A stretch of 64,000 nucleotides of DNA from Cladopsammia gracilis (taxonomy: Eukaryota; Cnidaria; Anthozoa; Scleractinia; Dendrophylliidae): contig JAJGOT010000361.1 in the NCBI GenBank assembly GCA_022457155.1, positions 353,001 to 417,000 of the forward strand, read 5' to 3'. Below are positions 22,037-33,370 of this stretch, piece after piece. Within the stretch, counting starts at the first letter, position 1; the number at the start of each line of letters is the position of its first letter. The notes beneath the pieces are model-generated. The model was not told the DNA's origin. It ran no database searches and worked only from the letters and a program-made list of their open reading frames with translations. The position numbers and the translations under genes are program-made.

Positions 22037-22167
22037 GTGTTATGTTATTTTTAGGAAAGTTGAATCGACCTCGTCCCCAGGGCCCTATCGGATTTCAATA
22101 TGGCGGTGGCTGGTTGGAACAGAAATCCGCAATTTTGAAAACCGAGAAGCTCCAGGGGCGCTTATTT

Positions 22168-22604
22168 CCCGGGGGGTACTCCCTATAACGGGCTATACGG
22201 GGATGCTCCACCCGAAAGGGGTACCTTTTTGAGGCTGGAGGTATATGAAAGGGTAGGGATTTCACGAGTTGAAGTATATGAAAGGGTAGGTATTTCACGA
22301 AGAATAGGAAAGGGTAGCGAAAACACGAGTTGAAGCATAAAAAAGAGTAGGGAAAACTTCCATTTAAGTATTATAAAAGGGCCTTTCAAAATATATAAAA
22401 AAGACGCACGTAAAGGCTATATGAAAGGGGTACCATTTTCAATGAAAGGTATGTGAAAGGGGTACCATTTTCAATGAAAGGTATATGAAAGGGGTACCTT
22501 TTCTGTCAAAAACGGTATATGAAAGGGTAAGGGTTTGGACCTCGGGGCGGAGCAGCCCCGTACAAAACTTTGTTAAGTACCTCCCCCCCCCCCCCGGGGG
22601 GGGG
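22168..22604 (+). mobile_element. MITE with GGGGGGTACTCCC end, copy 1
   Basis: It begins CCGGGGGGTACTCCCTATAA and runs through repeated GGTATATGAAAGGGGTACC modules to GTTAAGTACC and a C/G run. TTATTT stands on both sides. The same sequence occurs inverted at 23877-24309. The minus-strand frames inside are just the repeated module. Confidence 0.7.
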
Positions 22605-23600
22605 TTATTTACTTTTCGTAGATAAATGGAGGTGCTTTATTGGAGAGGGGGGCTTAGAAGGGAGGGGGCGCTTATTTCTTTTTTTTTTTTTGTTATTTTA
22701 CAAAAATATAAGAGCGTGAAAAAGCACTTTAATGACTGAACAAAAACGGTAAATTTACAATTCGCATGGTCAGGACAACAGTAACAATGGTTCGTATAGG
22801 GTGTTTTCAGAAGCAGTTTTCGATTCTAAAATGTTTATGTTATTGTAGAGAGTTTAAAACTACACATCTGGGCCAAATTTTGAAGCGCAAGAGCATTTCA
22901 TTCAACAGTTATAGGCGAATGAGTATAGACATTTTTAGTGGGACACCAACATGGCGGCCAATAATAACACCAAAAATCTCATCACAAAATATTGTTTTCA
23001 CTATAAGAGGCATGAAATCGGCTTATAAGCATCTATAATTCAAAAATAACATTCAACTAGATCAATTTTGTTTATTTTCACGGCTTATCTGAAATAGCGT
23101 GACGAATTGCGTGACACATTTACAACGTTTATAAATCGAAAACGAAACATCGTTAAAACCTGAAACTTTTTGTGAACGATTATAACACTGGTATCCACAT
23201 ACCATGTTAGAAACAGCTTTGTAGGATGTATACTTTAGATTTTTGAATTTTTATGATGTGCAAACAATCTATAGTGAGAACAACAGTAACAATGGGTCCT
23301 ATAGTCAAAACAATGGAAACAAGTCTAATAACGATGGTTCACATAGTCAAACTAACAGTAACCGACAGAATGTTTCGCATAATCAGAACAACATTAACAA
23401 TGGTTCACATAGTCAGAATATAATTCACAAATATACCTCAATACAATGTCACTTTCTTCGATAAGATAGTTTTCTGGCATAGCATCTTCAAAGGGGAGCA
23501 CTTATTAGAAAGGGGGCGCTTATTTACAAAACGACATTCAAGTAGAGGCGCTTCTAAGAAAGGGGGCGCTTAATGGAAGAAGCTTAATCGGATCATTACG
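22605..23600. repeat. GCGCTTATT-rich segment with a degenerate 30-bp repeat
   Basis: GGGGGCGCTTATTT motifs occur at both borders (22665-22678, and 23489-23573 several times). At 23277-23420 a degenerate unit of roughly 30 bases around AACAATGGTTCACATAGTCA is repeated, giving an Asn/Ser/Gln-rich frame that I do not take as a gene. A related unit is at 22772-22800. Confidence 0.55.
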
Positions 23601-23847
23601 GTGATTAGCTCTGAATCTCAAAAAGCAACGACCCCCATAAATCCATACATGTCTTTCCCGTAGCCGGAAATGAAAATTCAAGTGATCGACATACAGATTA
23701 TAACCGATTATCCCAAAAGCTGTTCAATATAATGACTAATGACCGGAATGTGTTATTAGCTTTGAGTTTCTGAAAACAGAGAACGGAACATATCAGTTTG
23801 TCTTTAAAGTACTGTAGACTTAAGATCCTCACTGTCTATAGCCTGCG

Positions 23848-24331
23848 TAGCTGGCGGGGCGCGCTCGCCATCATTACCCCCCGGGGGGGGTACCCAACAA
23901 AGTTTTGTACGGGGATGCTCCGCCCCGAGGTCCAAACCCTTACCCTTTCATATACCGTTTTTGACAGAAAAGGTACCCCTTTCATATACCTTTCATTGAA
24001 AATTGTACCCCTTTCATATACCTTTCATTGAAAATGGCACCCCTTTCATATAGCCTTTACGTGCGCCTGTTTGATATATTTTGAAAGGCGCTTTTTCTAA
24101 TACTTAAATGGAAGTTTTCCCCACCTTTTTTTATACTTCAACCGGTGTTTTCCCTACCCTTTCCTACACTTCGTGAAATCCCTACCCTTTCATATACTTC
24201 AACTCGTGAAATCCCTACCCTTTCATATACCGCCAGCCTAAAAAAGGTGCCCCTTTCGGGCGGAGCATCCCCGTATAGCCCATTATAGGGAGTACCCCCC
24301 CCCCCCGGGCATCATTAAAACCGCCAGCTAC
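23848..24331. mobile_element. GTAGCTGGCGG MITE interrupted by another MITE
   Basis: GTAGCTGGCGG and its complement CCGCCAGCTAC bracket the insertion at 23877-24309. Without that insertion, only about 40 bases of this host element remain. Confidence 0.55.
23877..24309 (-). mobile_element. MITE with GGGGGGTAC end, copy 2, 8-bp duplication
   Basis: An inverted copy of 22168-22604 with the same TTTCATATACC modules. CATCATTA flanks it exactly (23869-23876, 24310-24317). An 8-bp duplication supports hAT-type mobilisation. Confidence 0.75.
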
Positions 24332-24464
24332 ACATTTCGTAATTCAATCGTTCTTGTGATGAGTTGTAATATCATTTAAATCCCTTTAGAATCTATAGAC
24401 TATTAATATAATTTATGTTATTCATTGTATTGCTAGGTTTTATACCCACGAATACATTTTGTAC

Positions 24465-24750
24465 TTGTGGGTGACTTTTCACGCGAAGTGGAAGTTTTTA
24501 ATGTCAACAGATTTTTAACACTTTTTTGTGTTCGTTAAACTTCAAAACATTTGTTCTATTGAGCACTTGAAAATGAATGTTAGCGTAAATAGCAGCCAAT
24601 ATATATTGGTCAATCATGGGCCACTGGAACAATGCCTGAATATGCCTGCCGAATAATACCGAATTTGTCTCAGTAGTTTGTTATTATGACACCGGCTTTT
24701 GCCGATTTTTTTCTCCTTTTCTGTATCAACTTATTGTGGAAAACCATACT
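24465..24750. repeat. Direct repeat copy 1 of about 290 bp
   Basis: The segment containing GAAAATGAATGTTAGCGTAA, AATATGCCTGCCGAATAATA and ACACCGGCTTTTGCCG is repeated with moderate divergence at 25262-25560. Confidence 0.75.
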
Positions 24751-24975
24751 ATAAGCTAAAGATGCATACTAAAAATACCAAGAATGTTTTCAATACTTTT
24801 TTCTATCTCCGTTTTTCGTCTGCCTTTTCTCTTCTGTTGTTCGCAAGGTTCTGTTGGTAATAGTTTTTCGTTAAATGACGACTAGACTAAAGATCCTCGG
24901 TGTCTATATATATTTATATGAAATGTTCTCGTTATCTTGCAATATTGTTTAGAATCTATATTATGTTATTCATTA

Positions 24976-25203
24976 GAGCGGTTTACAATTGAGCTTCTAA
25001 AGTAAATTTCGCGCTTGCTTTGGTTTTGCTTTGCTACGCTTTGTGATTGGCTAAAAAATATGCCGCCACTTTCTCAACCAATCAGAAGTAAAACCAAAAC
25101 CAATCTGATTGGTTCATTGGATTGACTAAGTCTCTCTGTTGCTTGGCCAGAGTAATTACTTTGCGGTTTTGGTTTTAGGACGACACTCAACTAAAAAGTG
25201 CTC
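24976..25203. mobile_element. TA-type MITE (GAGCGGTTTACAATTGAG end)
   Basis: The ends resemble those of 28368-28651, and the interior shares CTTTGTGATTGGCTAAAAAA. It lies between the two direct repeats at 24465-24750 and 25262-25560. Confidence 0.6.
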
Positions 25204-25261
25204 GATATTGCTTGTTTAATTTTTACCAAGGAATGCAATAACAATTACAAATATTTGCACT

Positions 25262-25560
25262 TGTGGGGTCTTTTATCCAGGGAAGTGAAAATTCGCAACA
25301 TTGTGACAACAGATCTAGATTTAACACTATTTTTTTTGTTTCTGAATTAAACTTGAAACATTTATTCTATTGAGCAATTGAAAATGGATGTTAGCGTAAA
25401 TAGTATCAAATATATTGATCGATCGAAACAATTCGTGAATATGCCTGCCAAATAATACCAAATTTGTCTCAGTATTTTATAAATAGAGCACCGGCTTTTG
25501 CCGAATTTGTCTCCCTGTTGTATCAACTTGTTACTACACGTATGGAACACCATAATACAA
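25262..25560. repeat. Direct repeat copy 2 of about 290 bp
   Basis: Paralogue of 24465-24750. On the minus strand, ATGGTAGGCGCTTTTTCACAG before GTAAAT at 25625-25600 could be a tiny exon, but nothing else supports a gene. Confidence 0.7.
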
Positions 25561-25625
25561 GATAAAGATACAGACGACATATACCAACAAGATATAGCAT
25601 TTACCTGTGAAAAAGCGCCTACCAT

Positions 25626-26648
25626 TACGATTTACCAAGGGAGAATCCATTCGTTTAACGACTAACATGATTACACGCTGTATGTGGTCCAAGATGGACT
25701 GAGCCTATAATTTCGCCTGACAATATCAACACATTGCCAAGCTATCATGTGACCATAGCAACGCGAAACATCAAAGAGATATTGCTTGAGATATCAATAC
25801 TGAATTCTCCCAACTGAAACTAGAAGAATCAAGGATTTTTCTTGAAGTTTTATGGCACTCTTGGGAGTTAAAGGGTTATAATTAAAAAGTCATGAATTTT
25901 CAAGAAGGAGACACTAAAAACATTCTGTGTACACAGGTTACTGGAAAAGGAAAGGGAGAAGTTGGGCTCGTTCGATTCTGCTGGCGAAGTTTTCGGCTTT
26001 CACAATGGAGCTGTCCCGTGCGGCGCTTACTCGGGGGAGGCAAGTAGATACGGTACTTAGGAGAATTGCCGCTTTGAATGTAGTGCTAGTCTAGTGGTTA
26101 ATTATATAGGCCCCTCGTGTCAATAAAAATGACGAGCTATATGAAGTCACCTACGACAGTGTACAAGAGATTTGTGTTTAAATCAGAGAACATTCGTCCG
26201 TTTGAATTATATGCTTTGAACAAACTTTAAAATCAATGATAGTGTACAATCTTTCGTAGACAAACTTACTAACTGACGACACTTCGACCACATTAATGCA
26301 TTTTTTTGGTTTAGATATTTTCTTGCATCCTCTCCCAGTAATATTTTCAGTGTTTTGAATAAAGTTAACCGTAATGCAGCAACGATTGCAACAAGCGAAA
26401 AAATCTGGATGTGGTCGCACGCCACGATTGAGGGTTGAAAACATTTCAGGAATTAGAATAGATGACCAATATTGGAATAGAGACTAGGGGACATTTTAAG
26501 AGAAACCTTGGAATTTAAGGATTTGTGTCAATGAAAAGTATAACTCATTTGCTGTTATTTTTAAATACTATGTTTTCCACGTGGTTGTAAAAGAAAACCA
26601 TTCGCAATCGAGTACTCAGTCAATCGAAAACCAACAAAGAAAATCAAG
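25626..26648. other. No gene recognised
   Basis: A short plus-strand coding-like run around 25940-26030 (GSFDSAGEVFGFHNGAVPCG) ends at a stop with no clear splice sites. I cannot assign it. The rest is featureless to me. Confidence 0.35.
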
Positions 26649-27269
26649 GGACTGTTCGTAAATTATGGCAAAGAGGGGGCCGGTGTTTATTTCTAAAAAA
26701 GGCACAGTGAAAAACGTACCCCCCAATATTCCGTATTTACAAAAAACGTACCCTCCCGACTTATGTGCTGTAGAAAATCTGTACCCCTCTCCCTCCCCCC
26801 GTTTGATCTGAAGTTTCCTCAGTCCCAGTTCACTCGTCCAGGTAGTGTAAGGCCTGGGAGTTAATTGTACAGAAGGAAGATGAACAGCGAAAAACTGTTG
26901 AAAAATCCTATCACAGAGCATATTATAAACATCACCTGGGCTGAAAAACGATCTAGCATCAGAGAAGCATCAAAGGTGGGAGTTTTTGTGAGAAAATCCC
27001 TACAAGAATTGACACGAGAAGATGTCTTGTTGGCCCTAGAACCGTTCCATATAAAGCAGAAACATTGTTAATAATACAAAAACTGAAACATTGTTAATAA
27101 TACCAAAACTAAAAATGTACCCCCCATTTTATTGCGGAAATGAAAAATGTACCCCCATTTTTGAATACTCATTAAAAATGTACCCTCCCCAACCCCCCCC
27201 CCCCCCCCCCCCCTTCCACCCCCGATTCTGAACACCGGCCCCCTCTTAGCCATAATTAACGAACAGTCC
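26649..27269. mobile_element. Inverted-repeat element (GGACTGTTCGT ends)
   Basis: The ends GGACTGTTCGTAAATTATGG and the complement of CCATAATTAACGAACAGTCC are followed inward by GGGGGCCGGTGTT-type sequence, repeated AAAAACGTACCCCCC modules and a C run. A plus frame inside (26879-27070) has no recognisable domain. The target duplication is unclear. Confidence 0.65.
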
Positions 27270-27559
27270 TCAAAACAAAACCAATATATCTGGACCTGCT
27301 TGCATTCGTTTTCCAATCGCTTGGCGCCGGCAATGTCTTAGCCTGCTCCGGACGTTCAGATAGTGGGGAAAGCGCAAATAGTTGGGGTGTAGGTGCGAAG
27401 AAAAGCGCGCGAAAAAATGCGGGGAGACGAAGGAACGCCTGTGCATCTTTATGTATGAATATAGGCGTGCATGAGATTCTGGGGTGATCACGGGGTGAAA
27501 ACTGTTTTCGTTTCTTACATTCTAAATCTTGCTCGAAGTAATATGCATGCATCATGACT

Positions 27560-28367
27560 TGATTTCAAAACATGACTAAAATAAGGTAGGTTCATTTATT
27601 ATTCTATTGAAAAAAATAGGGCATGAAAAGACGAGTGCCCTATACAGTAATTAAATCAAATTTATAAGACATTATCAGAAAAAAAATAAATTAAACGATA
27701 ATTCAATTTTAAATTGTAATTTGTAACATAGTTTAAAGTTTGGTTTAATTAATGTTTTTAATAATTAAATTTTGAGACAAATAAAAGTCAACGTGTTATC
27801 ACGAATACACACACTCCACTGACTGAAGTAACACATTGCTTCCATCAGACCGCTAGTTTAATTTTTTTTTTTGGAAAGCTAGCTTCTGCGGTAAAGTCTC
27901 TTCTCAACTCGCCTCGAAGGTAAGGTTTTTGTTTTCTTGGGACTTTTTGTTTGAATTTCCTAAAAGGTTAATCACGCTACTAAGTCCAATTTGGCACTGT
28001 TCGGGTAATATGCTTTATAGGCGCGTCCATTTAAGACAACCTCTGGCATACTTTGAAGATTCGTGGCATAAAGGGCTTTTAAACGAAATGTTAGCAGTGT
28101 GTAGTATAATTTCAAGTGACGTAATTATTGGACCACAAACGTTCTGCTTCGAAATTCCAATTCAAACTTGAAATTCTAACTCGAACTCAAACTAGACACT
28201 TGGAACATCTCAGTCACTCTTAAAATGTCTGCTCTACGTCAGGCTTTTATTACACGGACAGCCAGCTCTGCATATTTTTGATAGTAAGGCTAGGGGCTGT
28301 GTATTGATTTTAAATTGACCTATGGTATAATAGATTTCATGCATGTGAAATGTGGCATCTTAAATTA
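27560..28367. other. No gene recognised
   Basis: AT-rich. A plus frame at 27929-28171 has no domain I recognise and no supporting splice sites. Confidence 0.4.
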
Positions 28368-28651
28368 GAGTAGTTTTCAATTGGGTGTCGTAAAACCAAA
28401 ACCAAAGTAATTACTCTGACCTATCACATGCAGTTGTAAACAATCCAGTGAACCAATCAGAGCTCGAAGCAATTACATGTCGGCGGCGCCAAGCGCGGGA
28501 AAACGCGTGCGAGCAAGACACGATTGGTTTTGGTTTTACTTGTGATTGGTCGAGAAAGTGGCGCGAGATTTTTTTAGCCAATCACAAAGCGTAGCAATGC
28601 AAAACCAAAGCAATTATGTAATTACTTTTGATACTCAATTGAAAACTGCTC
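28368..28651. mobile_element. Tc1/mariner-type MITE (GAGTAGTTTTCAATTG end)
   Basis: The ends GAGTAGTTTTCAATTG and the complement of CAATTGAAAACTGCTC are flanked by TA. The inside carries repeated AAAACCAAAACCAA and AGCCAATCACAAAGCG modules. The latter also occur alone near 5175-5205. Confidence 0.75.
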
Positions 28652-28659
28652 TATGGCAA

Positions 28660-29400
28660 AATGCAGGGAGAAAAACGCAAATGAACTTTTCTGACATGCC
28701 CCGAATAATTAGCAGTAAATAAGTCACGGTATTTGGAAGTTTGGAGGCTTCAAAACGAATTCAAATCATACTTTTATAGTTTACACAACGGGAAGAACGT
28801 CATCCGCTCGTCGCGTATGCATGCATGCTTTGATTGCAAAGATTTGAAAAATTTCTTAAAATTAGTTCCCTTTATTGGAAACAAAACATTGATACCGTCC
28901 ATTGGTATTTCAGATATGTTGTAGTTACTTTCAAACTAACTGACGACGATCGCTAAACAATCGGACAAATTCAGCTTTTTTTCGTCAATGCGTAATTTGA
29001 ATTCTGTTTAAATGTGCGCCGAGATTATCAGATGAGAACTTCAAATAACGAAATCCTGTCAAAGAACATTCCTGACCAACTAACTACCGAATATTTGCGA
29101 CTGGTGCCAACGATATTGAGGTATACGCAGAAAGCGAGACTACACCTCGTGGCACAGAGTGCGGAAATTAAATAATAACAGTAAAACTAGCTAAGACATT
29201 ATTACGGGGACATGATAACACCTCTATAATTTGGTCTGCTGGCCCTCCCTGCAGCTCTCCCCTACCCCCATGGGAATATAAATCTGCGGCACTGACTGTT
29301 TCTCTCTCTCCGCAAATAAGAAAGGCCACTTTTTTCATATCTTCCGTCAATTCACATCATGCAGTCATATCTTAAAGTCACATAATATTTCTGAGAAACT
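28660..29400. other. No gene recognised
   Basis: No splice-supported frame or hairpin element that I can support. Confidence 0.4.
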
Positions 29401-30804
29401 GAAACCCCATTGACACGCGCAAAAAACATCGGTACAGCAACCCCAAATTTCGGTACCGTGCCCAAACTATTTAAGCACGGCCCTCCCAGTTTACACGAAC
29501 AGAATAGTAGAATTTCTCTCAAATGGGCACGGTACCTACTTCTGTATTGGCACCCCTAATATTCGCTTGTTTTTCCCCGGAAAATGGCCGGAAATGATAT
29601 TATTGTCATTGTTTAACGGTTATTGATTTCATTGTTTAACGGTTATTGATTGATTTTTTCATTGTTTCAACTAGTGATCTTATTGGCCAACACTCAAAAA
29701 CCGCTAAAAAGTTAAGGTTCAAGGTACATAAAGTCTATTTTTTTTAAGGTTTTAAGTAATGTGAGACCCAATCGCACAACATGCAAGGTTTGAAAGATAA
29801 AGAATTGGGGAACTTCATCAAAGAAGCAAAATTATTAGCTACTGTCTTCTGCTATTCTGATTGGTTAAGCACGAACATTTCCTAAAATTTAATTGAAGCA
29901 AATGGATTTTCTTTATCTTTATACTGAAATATAATTATGAAACATCCGATCCTCCTCTATTCTTGAAATCAAAGATATTCTATGCGGGAGAGAGCCAATG
30001 CCGCAGAACAATGAAGTTTATTATAGTTTTTATGTGGAGCATTGCTTAAAAGCCCAAACTTAAATATTTCTTTAAATGATGTGATCAATTTTTATATTTC
30101 AGGCATGGTTTACCTGTGAAAAGATTGTTATTAATTAGTTAAAAATAAAGCTTGTGAGCATTTTGGAAACCACTGATGCGTTTCATTTCAAAATTTTAAA
30201 ACGTCATTCGTGCCCATAAATCACGAAATGGACAAGTAGTTCATACGATTTCCTATACTTATCGTGTCGTCTGTCTGTATCAAGTATTTGTATCGTTTGC
30301 CATTTTGAAATTACAATGGTTGCTACGCATGCGTGACGGTTTAAAATTCGTTCAAAATTATTAGAAATCGAACAGGCACGGCACAGTTAACGTTTACGTG
30401 AACACATATTTTGGCACGGTGCCTTCTTTACCCGTTACGTGAAAAAATGTAGTTTAACACATCTCCGCCTGACGTTGGAGATCTGATGGCAAACTGTTAT
30501 GGACTAGCAAATCTTTCAGATTATTTGCGCGTCGGAAAGCTTTTAGCGGCGGCTTGTTGAAAATAGCACTTGTGGTGTTATCATCGCGTAAGATGGAATA
30601 GTTTCGTAGAAGGATGTTTGCCATCAGATCTCCAACGTCAGGCGGGGACGTTTCCGTGCAACCGACGTGACTGCCGAACCTGTCCTTTCATCAATTCCAA
30701 TGACAGTATTAGAACTACAAATGGACACATCAAGATCTCGGGACATTATACTTGCATCACAAGCCAATTGGTCTACTGCATTTCATGCCGTAAATGCCCT
30801 GCAA

Positions 30805-31319
30805 CAGGAGCCCATAATCCCAGAGCGTGCAACTTCCATGCTGCGCCTGTGAAACGGACTTTTTACAAGTAGGTGTACTTTTAGATATGCCTCTCCGCGA
30901 ATTGGTTTTGGAAAGCCAATCACAAGCAATAGGAAATTTGCACGATGACGTCATTTGACTACAACTACCAGAATCCTTTAGTTTTTTGTTTTGTAGTGCA
31001 AATTAGGGCTATTGTTATTTAAACCGCACTGGGATTACAAAATTTAAATAAGAAAGGAAAAACGAAATGAATTCTGGTAGTTGTAGTCAAATGACGCCAT
31101 CGTGCAAATGGCCTATTGCGTAATTAATAACTATTCACATATATATTCACATCGCGACATAGGAATTTGAACATGTGAATAGTTGTTAATTACGCAATTG
31201 CTTGTTATTAGCTTTCCGAAGCCAATTCGCGGGAAAGACCTTTCTAAAAATAAACCTACTTGTAAAAACGCCGTTGCACAAATTTATGGTAGTTGCACGC
31301 TCCCGGTAATGGGCTCCTG
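30805..31319. mobile_element. MITE inserted in the Penelope ORF, 7-bp duplication
   Basis: The inverted arms of about 130 bp start CAGGAGCCCATAA. CCTGCAA flanks both sides (30798-30804, 31320-31326). It is itself filled by two further palindromes. The ends and near-8-bp duplication suggest hAT type. Confidence 0.75.
30929..31117. mobile_element. Foldback MITE (TTTGCACGATGACGTCA arms), copy 1
   Basis: The arms TTGCACGATGACGTCATTTG and complement, with GACTACAACTACCAGAAT, enclose a loop shared almost exactly with 46973-47152. A further small palindrome (31119-31197, TAACTATTCACAT arms) lies next to it. Confidence 0.75.
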
Positions 31320-31632
31320 CCTGCAATTGTCTACATTGGAGAGACGGGCCGTTGTCTTGGAGACCGCTTCCGTGAACACCGATTGGATGTGATCAAAAAG
31401 AAAGTTGCGCTGCCAGTGCCTGAACATTTTACGAGACCAAACCACAACCTCAGTGACATGATGGTAGCGGTGATTAAAGCGAATCTAGGTGACCAGATCA
31501 GGAGAAGACGCGAAAAAATGCGGTTCACTTTCAATTACAAGACTTTGGTGCCCAGTGGTTTGAACCAAGACTTTGGCTTTTCGTAATTAACTCGTATGCT
31601 AGCCTTCCGCGCGCTTTTGTCCGGCACGCGAG

Positions 31633-31735
31633 CAATCTCGTCCCCAGAGCCCGCACGTTTCAGGTCAGCGGAGACCGAACGTTCACGGAACCTTGGTGCT
31701 GACCAAAAGGAACGCGGCCTCTGGGAACGAGATTG
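31633..31735. mobile_element. Foldback MITE with 9-bp duplication
   Basis: CAATCTCGTCCCCAGAG and the complement of CTCTGGGAACGAGATTG. The flanks are GCACGCGAG and GCACGCGTG (8 of 9 match). It lies inside the Penelope-like element, just after the ORF stop. Confidence 0.6.
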
Positions 31736-31805
31736 GCACGCGTGCTCCGGCACGCGTGAATTTGATTTTTTTGAATTTTCGCACACGCTAGCAACGAACA
31801 CATTT

Positions 31806-31845
31806 TTACTACTGATGAAGGCAGCATTGCCGAAACGTCTAATTT
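31806..31845 (+). ncRNA. Hammerhead-ribozyme-like motif, 3' end of Penelope element
   Basis: CTGATGA (31812-31818) is followed by a stem II of GGCA/TGCC, then GAAA (31832-31835) and CGTC with predicted cleavage after 31839. The catalytic core is complete. Helix I is weak (two pairs, then mismatches), and helix III is only the palindrome ACGT. Very short helix III, thought to need two molecules, is known for Penelope-element hammerheads. Probably poor as a single copy. Confidence 0.65.
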
Positions 31846-32455
31846 CATTTCATTTTTAACACTTTTTACAGCGTTAAACTTAACACTTTTTTACGTAACT
31901 ACAATAAATGCTGCGCAGGATAGATATTTATTTATCGCCTTCTTTACCCGTGTCGAGACTACCTCCTGGAGGTAGTCTCGACACCCCTAAAATTTTGGGC
32001 ACTAGTGCCACATTGTGTTTGGGTCCGACATGTTTACACGTAGATAATTGAGAGTGCCGTACCCAAAAATCATTAGTACCGTGCCGAATTTTTAGCGCGT
32101 GTAAATGGCTTTTTATAAGCATAAAGACTCGATTGACTTTAAAACTTGTCGATGTTGGCAGCAATACGATAAGCCTCAAAGCTCTGGCTCAAGCGAAATG
32201 TAAAGGTATAGGTACCCTCGCCCATATCCCCTGGACATAACAAGCAGTGAGATAGAAGTAAAAATCTGGAAGGAGGGGGATGGGGGTGGTGATGTTCAGG
32301 TTACGATTGGGTCGTTTAATAAGTTAAAACAAAACAAATGAATTAAAAAATTGAATTCCCAAGGATGCGTGACACTTATAAGCAAGAATTTGAAATAGAA
32401 ATAAACATATTTGAAAAATAAAATAAAATGTTTTAAGAAAGTGTCAAGTAAATTT

Positions 32456-32500
32456 CTAGCAACGACGTTTCGGGCTTGGCCCTTCATCAGGTTGATGACC
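32456..32500 (-). ncRNA. Hammerhead ribozyme motif, left copy
   Basis: Mirror image of 33371-33415 and identical in the core: CTGATGA at 32490-32484, stem II GGGC-CAA-GCCC, GAAAC, then CGTC. Helix I pairs CAAC with GTTG. Confidence 0.8.
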
Positions 32501-32693
32501 GTTGTTTTGAACGCGACTTGTTTTATTTGAAAAATTGTAATAGCGCGCGCTAAGCAAATAGTGTATGAGCGCGCGCAGTTCAGAGGAAATGGAAAACCGT
32601 GTTGAGCCCATGCGGTTGCATGGTGCCCAACTTAAAGATGATTTCCATTTCCACTTGTTTCCTTTTGAGGTTGGTGCCGGTACATAACGACAG

Positions 32694-32920
32694 TCAATAA
32701 AACAACACGACAATGTCCGACAGTGAGTGGCCAGTAGAATTAAAATGTTCGGCAACCGGGAAACCGGGAGTGTTTTTTTGAACGCTTCGAAGGTGTTCGC
32801 CAAAGCGTTCACGCAGACTGCGACCGGTTTCCCCGATGTATAATCGGGAGCATCGACGGCAGGAGATACAATATACCACGTTCTCTGATTGGCATGTAAA
32901 ATGTTCACGGATGGTAATTG
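32694..32920 (-). pseudogene. Penelope-like GIY-YIG fragment, left copy
   Basis: The frame reads NVVYCISCRRCSRLYIGETG, then RSLRERFGEHLRSV and PVAEHFNSTGHSLSDIVV, and stops. The core YIGETG, arginine and EH residues of the GIY-YIG nuclease are present. No reverse transcriptase part remains. The C-terminal continuation past the TGA (GTNLKRKQVEMEIIFKLGTM) is readable in frame. Confidence 0.85.
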
Positions 32921-32948
32921 GACATCCACCTCCGTGGCCCAAATGCTT

Positions 32949-33176
32949 CAATTACCATCAGTGAACATTTTACATGCCAATCAGAGAACGTGGTATATTG
33001 TATCTCCTGCCGTCGATGCTCCCGATTATACATCGGGGAAACCGGTCGCAGTCTGCGTGAACGCTTTGGCGAACACCTTCGAAGCGTTAAAAAAAAACAC
33101 TCCCGGTTTCCCAGTTGCCGAACATTTTAATTCTACTGGCCACTCACTGTCGGACATTGTCGTGTTGTTTTATTGA
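32949..33176 (+). pseudogene. Penelope-like GIY-YIG fragment, right copy
   Basis: The same coding region as 32694-32920 on the opposite strand, with small differences including an extra base in an A run that shifts the frame after LRSVKKK. Confidence 0.85.
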
Positions 33177-33370
33177 CTGTCGTTATGTACCGGCACCAAC
33201 CTCAAAAGGAAACAAGTGGAAATGGAAATCATCTTTAAGTTGGGCACCATGCAACCGCATGGGCTCAACACGGTTTTCCATTTCCTCTGAACTGCGCGCG
33301 CTCATACACTATTTGCTTAGCGCGCGCTATTACAATTTTTCAAATAAAACAAGTCGCGTTCAAAACAACG

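Larger units (their letters stand above)
30570..31586 (+). pseudogene. Penelope-like ORF, linker and GIY-YIG endonuclease, interrupted
   Basis: The plus frame gives the cysteine-rich linker (CNRRDCRTCPFI), then YTCITSQLVYCISCRKCPA. It breaks at a 515-bp inverted-repeat insertion and resumes in the same frame with IVYIGETGRCLGDRFREHRL and PVPEHFTRPNHNLSDM. YIGETG and the following R...EH are the GIY-YIG nuclease core of Penelope-like elements. The end is a TAA at 31584-31586. Without the insertion the frame would be continuous. Confidence 0.85.
30436..31936 (+). mobile_element. Penelope-like retroelement, 5'-truncated
   Basis: GCCTTCTTTACCCGT flanks it exactly (30421-30435 and 31937-31951), a 15-bp target duplication. 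It holds the C-terminal GIY-YIG region, a 3' hammerhead-like motif and later insertions. Its first 60 bases include a 30-base inverted copy of an internal segment (30465-30494 against 30616-30645), as if its 5' end turned back during insertion. The reverse transcriptase domain is absent. Confidence 0.8.
29407..32107. mobile_element. DNA element with CATT(G/T)ACACGCGC ends, host of a nested insertion
   Basis: CCATTGACACGCGCAAAAAA at the left is matched by the complement of a CCATTTACACGCGC end at the right. Similar GGTACCGTGCC and CGTGTAAAC motifs follow inward on each side. Removing the Penelope-like insertion (30436-31936) leaves about 1.2 kb. No transposase frame is seen. The target duplication is not resolved. 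Confidence 0.6.

Noticed and set aside
22095..22389. Minus-strand frames with repeated LPFHI
   Set aside because: Translation of the GGTATATGAAAGGG module of the MITE at 22168-22604.
26865..27071. 68-codon frame inside the 26649-27269 element
   Set aside because: No domain, no splice sites, and it lies inside a repeat.
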